A stretch of DNA of 8,107 bases from Clostridiales bacterium (GTDB lineage Bacteria > Bacillota > Clostridia > Lachnospirales > Lachnospiraceae): NCBI GenBank assembly GCA_021203115.1, contig JAJQBV010000007.1, positions 1 through 8,107 on the forward strand, given 5' to 3'. Both the position numbers and the translations under genes were made by a program. Positions within the stretch are counted from its first letter, which is position 1, and every line of letters starts with the position of its first letter. Of this stretch, positions 4,473-8,107 are shown in pieces. A model generated the notes under the pieces. It was not told the origin of the DNA and made no database searches. It saw only the letters and a list, made by a program, of their open reading frames with translations.

Positions 4473-6323
4473 TCAGACGATACGCTTGAATTTCTTCTCA
4501 ATCTCATATTTAGTCATGGAAATGATGACCGGCCGGCCGTGCGGGCAAAAATACGGATTTTCCAGTTTCAGAAGATCCGCAATCATCTGCTCGGCCTCCG
4601 CCCGCGAGAGCCGATTATTTCCCTTCACGGCAGCCTTGCAGGACATGGAGGCGATCTTCTCCGCAACCAGATCCGGCGTATCCTTCTCCGAGACTGTGCC
4701 CAGACTGTCGATCAGCTCCACCAGCAGCTCCTGTGCATTCAATCCGTAGAGATTGGCGGGCACGGCGCTGACCGCATATTCTTTTCCGCCGAAGGAATCG
4801 ATGGAAAATCCCAACTTTTCCAGCTCCTCCTGATACTTTTTCAGAAGCGTCTCCTCCTGCATCGTCAGGAACAGAACGATCGGCGGGCTGATCATCTGGG
4901 AGGTAAATTCCTTCTCCCTGTATTGTTTCATCGTCCGTTCAAAGAGAATTTTCTCATGCGCGGCATGCTGGTCGATCATGTAAAACCGGTCTTCGTACTC
5001 GACCAGCCAGTAGGTATCGAAGAGCTGTCCGATGATGCGGTGCTCCGGCCTCGCCTCCTCCGAGAGCAGGCGGGTCTCCGGCGCGGTATAGTCAGCCAGC
5101 GTCTGCTGTTTCGGCTGCTCCGGCATCTCCGCCAAAGGCTTTTTTCTCTCCTGTGCTGCCCCATAGCGGATCGGCTCCCGCAGCGCAGCATCCTTCGGAC
5201 GTTCGGCAGCCGCCGCATCTTCCTTCATGCGGCTGATGCGCTCCTTCTCAAAAAGCTCCGGTATCACTTTTTTCTCATAGGCGGGCTTTGCCGCCTCCTT
5301 CTTCTCCCCGCCCGGCGTCACATCGGTGATGAGCTCCCGCTGCCGCAGCGCGTTCTGAATCAGGTAGACCAAACCCCGGTAGAGCTCCTCCCCGTTGGAG
5401 AAGCGCAGCTCCATCTTATTCGGGTGGACGTTGACATCCACCAGCTTCCCGTTCAGGCTGACGGCGAGGACGGTGAAAGGGTATTTATGCTGCATCATAA
5501 ACCCGCGGTAGCCGTCCTCGATCGCCTTTGCGATCAGGCTGCTGCGGATGTATCTCCCGTTGATAAAATAGCTCTCGAAATTGCGATTCCCGCGGGAGAT
5601 CACCGGCTTCCCGATAAAACCGGAAACCGAAAACCCGTCGAACTCGCCCTCAACCTCCAGCAGATTTGCGGCGATGTCCCGCCCGTAAATATGATAGATG
5701 ATGTCCTTTATCTGTGAATTTCCGGATGTGTGCAGGCGGATCTGTCCGTTGTTGATAAACTTAAACGAGATATCCGGGTGGGACAGAGCGATTTTTTCCA
5801 TCATATCGCTGATATATCCCGCCTCCGTCTGCGGAGATTTCAGAAATTTCCTCCGCGCCGGGGTATTGTAAAACAGATTCTTCACGAGAAATGTCGTGCC
5901 CTCCGGCGCGCCGACCTCCTCCAGAGAGATCTCCTTTCCGCCCTCGATCTGATAACGGCTGCCCGTCAGGCTGCCCATGGTTTTTGTGATCAGCTCCACC
6001 TCCGACACGGAGGCAATGCTGGAGAGCGCCTCGCCGCGGAAGCCGAGCGAGGAGATCGTCGCCAGATCCTCCACTCTGCGGATTTTACTGGTGGAATGGC
6101 GGTAAAATGCGACCGGTATCTGCTCCGCCTCGATCCCGCAGCCGTTGTCCGTGATGCGGATCAGCGTCGTTCCGCCGTCCCGGATCTCCACCGTGACCGC
6201 GGTGGCTTTCGCGTCGATGGCGTTCTCCACCAGCTCCTTCACCACGGAGGAAGGGCGCTCCACCACCTCTCCCGCAGCGATCTGATCGATTGTCTGTTCA
6301 TCCAGCAATTCTATCTTTGGCAT
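4473..6323 (-). CDS. mutL: DNA mismatch repair protein MutL (endonuclease type)
   Basis: MutL couples mismatch recognition by MutS to strand incision and excision. With the ATG at 6323 the protein is 616 residues. The GHKL ATPase half shows VVKELVENAIDA (27-38, with E30 and N34 as the likely catalytic and Mg residues), DNGCGI (59-64) and GFRGEALSSIASV (94-106). A low-conservation, charged linker spans about 330-425. The C-terminal half has the nuclease motif DQHAAHEKILFE (451-462), fitting DQHA(X)2E(X)4E, plus SCKAAV (561-566) and CPHGRP (593-598). QMISPP (476-481) lies where Bacillus MutL has its beta-clamp contact. An upstream GTG at 6341 overlaps the end of mutS, but ATG 6323 is chosen because AGGAG lies exactly six bases before it and MPKIELLD is the usual family N-terminus. 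This is the MutH-independent type of mismatch repair. Confidence 0.97.
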   Translation of the reverse strand: MPKIELLDEQTIDQIAAGEVVERPSSVVKELVENAIDAKATAVTVEIRDGGTTLIRITDNGCGIEAEQIPVAFYRHSTSKIRRVEDLATISSLGFRGEALSSIASVSEVELITKTMGSLTGSRYQIEGGKEISLEEVGAPEGTTFLVKNLFYNTPARRKFLKSPQTEAGYISDMMEKIALSHPDISFKFINNGQIRLHTSGNSQIKDIIYHIYGRDIAANLLEVEGEFDGFSVSGFIGKPVISRGNRNFESYFINGRYIRSSLIAKAIEDGYRGFMMQHKYPFTVLAVSLNGKLVDVNVHPNKMELRFSNGEELYRGLVYLIQNALRQRELITDVTPGGEKKEAAKPAYEKKVIPELFEKERISRMKEDAAAAERPKDAALREPIRYGAAQERKKPLAEMPEQPKQQTLADYTAPETRLLSEEARPEHRIIGQLFDTYWLVEYEDRFYMIDQHAAHEKILFERTMKQYREKEFTSQMISPPIVLFLTMQEETLLKKYQEELEKLGFSIDSFGGKEYAVSAVPANLYGLNAQELLVELIDSLGTVSEKDTPDLVAEKIASMSCKAAVKGNNRLSRAEAEQMIADLLKLENPYFCPHGRPVIISMTKYEIEKKFKRIV

Positions 6324-6329
6324 TTTCTG

Positions 6330-6334
6330 CTCCT
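6330..6334 (-). promoter_or_regulatory. Shine-Dalgarno site fixing the mutL start
   Basis: AGGAG begins directly after the mutS stop TAG and is followed by CAGAAA and ATG at 6323. It favours this ATG over the in-frame GTG at 6341, which would place the SD inside the coding region and add six residues not typical of MutL. Confidence 0.8.
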
Positions 6335-8107
6335 CTACCACCGGTTCCGAATTTTATTTTGCAACTCGTATAATTTGTTCATGGCGTCAAACGGCGTCAT
6401 ATGCGTCAGGTCGATCTCCGAAAGCTCACGGATGATGTCGTCGTCCTTCACCGTGTCGAAGAGCGAAATCTGCGCCATGTCCACATCGTCCGGCTTCCGC
6501 CGCGTCCGCACATCCGTCAGCGCGCCCACGTCCAGATTTCTCGCGATATTGTTGACATTCGCCTGCTCAAGCTCCTCGCAGATGGCCTTTGCCCGGTCGA
6601 TGACGACCGCCGGTATCCCGGCCAGCTTTGCCACCTGAATCCCGTAGCTTTTATCCGCACCGCCGGGGATAATCCGGCGCAGGAAGACAATGTCATCGCC
6701 CTTTTCCTTCACGGCGATACAATAATTATGTACATTGGAAAGCTTCCCCTCCAACTCTGTCAGCTCGTGATAATGCGTGGCAAAAAGCGTCTTGGCGCCC
6801 AGAACCTTCGGGTTGCTGATGTGCTCCACAACCGCCCACGCGATGGCAAGCCCGTCAATGGTGCTGGTTCCCCTTCCGATCTCATCCAGAATCAGCAGGC
6901 TGCTCCCGGTGGCGTTTTTCAGAATATTGGCCACCTCGTTCATCTCCACCATAAAGGTACTCTGGCCGGAGGCGAGGTCGTCGGATGCCCCCACACGGGT
7001 AAAAATCCGGTCTACAATCCCGATATTCGCCGACTCCGCCGGGACAAAGGAACCGATCTGCGTCATGAGAACGATCAGCGCCGTCTGCCGCATGTAGGTG
7101 GATTTGCCCGCCATATTGGGGCCGGTGATGATGGAGATACGGTTATCCTTGTTGTCCAGATAGGTGTCGTTGGCGACAAACATATCGTTGTCCATCATCC
7201 GTTCCACCACGGGATGGCGGCCGTTTTTGATCTTCAGCACGCCCTTCTCGTTGATCTTCGGGCGCGTGTACCCGTTCTGCTGCGCCACGACAGCCAGAGA
7301 GGCCAGCGCATCGATGCCCGCGAGCGCCCTTGCCGTGGTCTGGATCCGTTCCACCTGCTTTTCGATCTCCTCGCGCACCTGACAGAAGAGATCGTACTCC
7401 AGCGCCACCAGCTTGTCCTCCGCGCCGAGAATCGTCTCCTCCAGCTCCTTCAGCTCCGGCGTGATATAGCGCTCCGCGTTCGTCAGCGTCTGTTTTCTCG
7501 TATAGTAATCGGGGACGAGGTCTTTGTAGGAGTTGGTCACCTCCAGATAGTAACCGAACACCTTGTTGTAACGGATCCGCAGCGTGCGGATGCCGGTTTT
7601 CTCCCGCTCCTCCTCCTCAATCTTTGCCAGCCAGCTTTTTCCCTCCGTCTTGGCACTGCGGAGACGGTCAATCTCCGGAGAAAATCCGTCCCGTATCATT
7701 CCGCCGTCCCGCACCGAGATCGGTGGGTCGTCCGTGATAGCCGCCGCAATCAACCCGCAGACATCGTCGAGCAGATCGATTTCCCCGTTCAGGGAAATCA
7801 GAAGCCCGGAGGAGAAATCATTCATCAGCGTTTTGATCGGCGGAATCATCTCCAGCGAGGATTTCAGGGCGATCAGATCCCGCGGATTTGCCGTGTGATA
7901 GACAACCCGGCTGATCAGGCGTTCCAGATCATAGACGGGATTTAAATACTCCCGCAGCTCCTCCCGGTTGATCATCTGAGTGCACAGCTCCGAGACCGCG
8001 TCTAGCCGGGCCTCAATCTCCCCCTTGTCCAGCAGCGGCTGCTCGATATAGCTTCGCATCATCCGGGCGCCCATCGCGGTCCGGGTCCGGTCCAGCACCC
8101 ACAGAAG
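6335..8107 (-). CDS. mutS: DNA mismatch repair protein MutS (C-terminal 590 residues, cut by window edge)
   Basis: MutS recognises mismatches and small loops and recruits MutL in an ATP-dependent way. The reading frame runs open to position 8107; the first visible residues LLWVLDRTRTAMGARMMR are internal, from the start of the core/lever region, so roughly the first 280-290 residues of a typical protein of about 870 (including the mismatch-binding F-x-E) are missing. Numbering from the visible start, the lever and clamp helices occupy about 1-270. The ATPase domain has Walker A GPNMAGKST (329-337), the conserved segment SGQSTFMVEMNE (380-391), Walker B and D-loop LLILDEIGRGTST (404-416) and THYHEL (444-449). 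QISLF (546-550) is a beta-clamp binding motif, followed by the C-terminal helices ending MTPFDAMNKLYEL. The stop TAG leaves 11 nt before mutL. No defect is visible. Confidence 0.98.
   Translation of the reverse strand, partial: LLWVLDRTRTAMGARMMRSYIEQPLLDKGEIEARLDAVSELCTQMINREELREYLNPVYDLERLISRVVYHTANPRDLIALKSSLEMIPPIKTLMNDFSSGLLISLNGEIDLLDDVCGLIAAAITDDPPISVRDGGMIRDGFSPEIDRLRSAKTEGKSWLAKIEEEEREKTGIRTLRIRYNKVFGYYLEVTNSYKDLVPDYYTRKQTLTNAERYITPELKELEETILGAEDKLVALEYDLFCQVREEIEKQVERIQTTARALAGIDALASLAVVAQQNGYTRPKINEKGVLKIKNGRHPVVERMMDNDMFVANDTYLDNKDNRISIITGPNMAGKSTYMRQTALIVLMTQIGSFVPAESANIGIVDRIFTRVGASDDLASGQSTFMVEMNEVANILKNATGSSLLILDEIGRGTSTIDGLAIAWAVVEHISNPKVLGAKTLFATHYHELTELEGKLSNVHNYCIAVKEKGDDIVFLRRIIPGGADKSYGIQVAKLAGIPAVVIDRAKAICEELEQANVNNIARNLDVGALTDVRTRRKPDDVDMAQISLFDTVKDDDIIRELSEIDLTHMTPFDAMNKLYELQNKIRNRW

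Noticed and set aside
3825..5717. 630-codon plus-strand open frame opposite miaA and mutL
   Set aside because: It is antisense to two strongly conserved genes and spans their intergenic gap. The translation is rich in H, R, L and D with no recognisable motif, as expected for the shadow frame of fairly GC-rich genes.
6324..6341. mutL starting at GTG 6341
   Set aside because: ATG 6323 has a perfect SD at six bases and gives the usual MPKIELLD start; the GTG would have its start inside mutS and no comparable SD.
5730..6638. 302-codon plus-strand open frame over the mutS-mutL junction
   Set aside because: Antisense shadow of conserved coding sequence with no plausible ribosome site or family motif.
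6401..7945. 514-codon plus-strand open frame opposite mutS
   Set aside because: It lies wholly within the conserved mutS coding region on the other strand, and its composition is typical of an antisense shadow with no domain visible.
8096..8107. mutS beginning at GTG 8098
   Set aside because: The frame stays open to the window edge and the preceding codons encode LLW, continuing the conserved MutS core segment, so the gene is cut by the window rather than starting there.

Overview
The window is a gene-dense stretch of bacterial chromosome in which every supportable gene lies on the minus strand. Read in the direction of transcription (right to left) the order is mutS (3' part only), mutL, miaA, a YnbB-type PLP enzyme gene, radC, mreB, and mreC (5' part only). 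The Shine-Dalgarno (SD) sites are purine-rich and well placed, the GC content is moderate to fairly high, the order radC-mreB-mreC is typical of Firmicutes, and the MutL carries an endonuclease motif. Together these point to a Gram-positive Firmicute, most likely Clostridia. The divergent MreB resembles, from memory, proteins of Lachnospiraceae; this family assignment is inference.

Right-hand block (2104-8107): mismatch repair plus housekeeping. MutS (ATPase half, with a C-terminal beta-clamp motif) is followed 11 nt later by MutL. A 99-nt gap holding only a small hairpin leads to miaA (tRNA A37 dimethylallyltransferase), and 26 nt later comes the YnbB-type gene (methionine gamma-lyase-like, 'aluminium resistance protein' family). 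These four are probably one transcription unit, although an internal promoter in the mutL-miaA gap cannot be excluded.

Left-hand block (1-2103): a good sigma-A-like promoter with an extended -10 lies in the 92-nt gap upstream of radC, with two small perfect dyads next to or within it. It should drive radC-mreB-mreC, and presumably mreD and others beyond the window. MreB forms the cytoskeletal filament of the rod complex and MreC is its membrane-anchored partner.

The most unusual observation is at the radC/mreB junction. The mreB frame has no ATG, GTG, TTG or CTG codon before its first nucleotide-binding motif. The best start is an ATA codon with a well-placed SD. An 11-codon mini-ORF begins in the radC stop (ATGA overlap) and ends with a TAG that overlaps this ATA, giving a possible termination-reinitiation relay. 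I found no mobile element, CRISPR array, RNA gene or clearly new multi-gene system. No gene-free stretch exceeds 100 bases.
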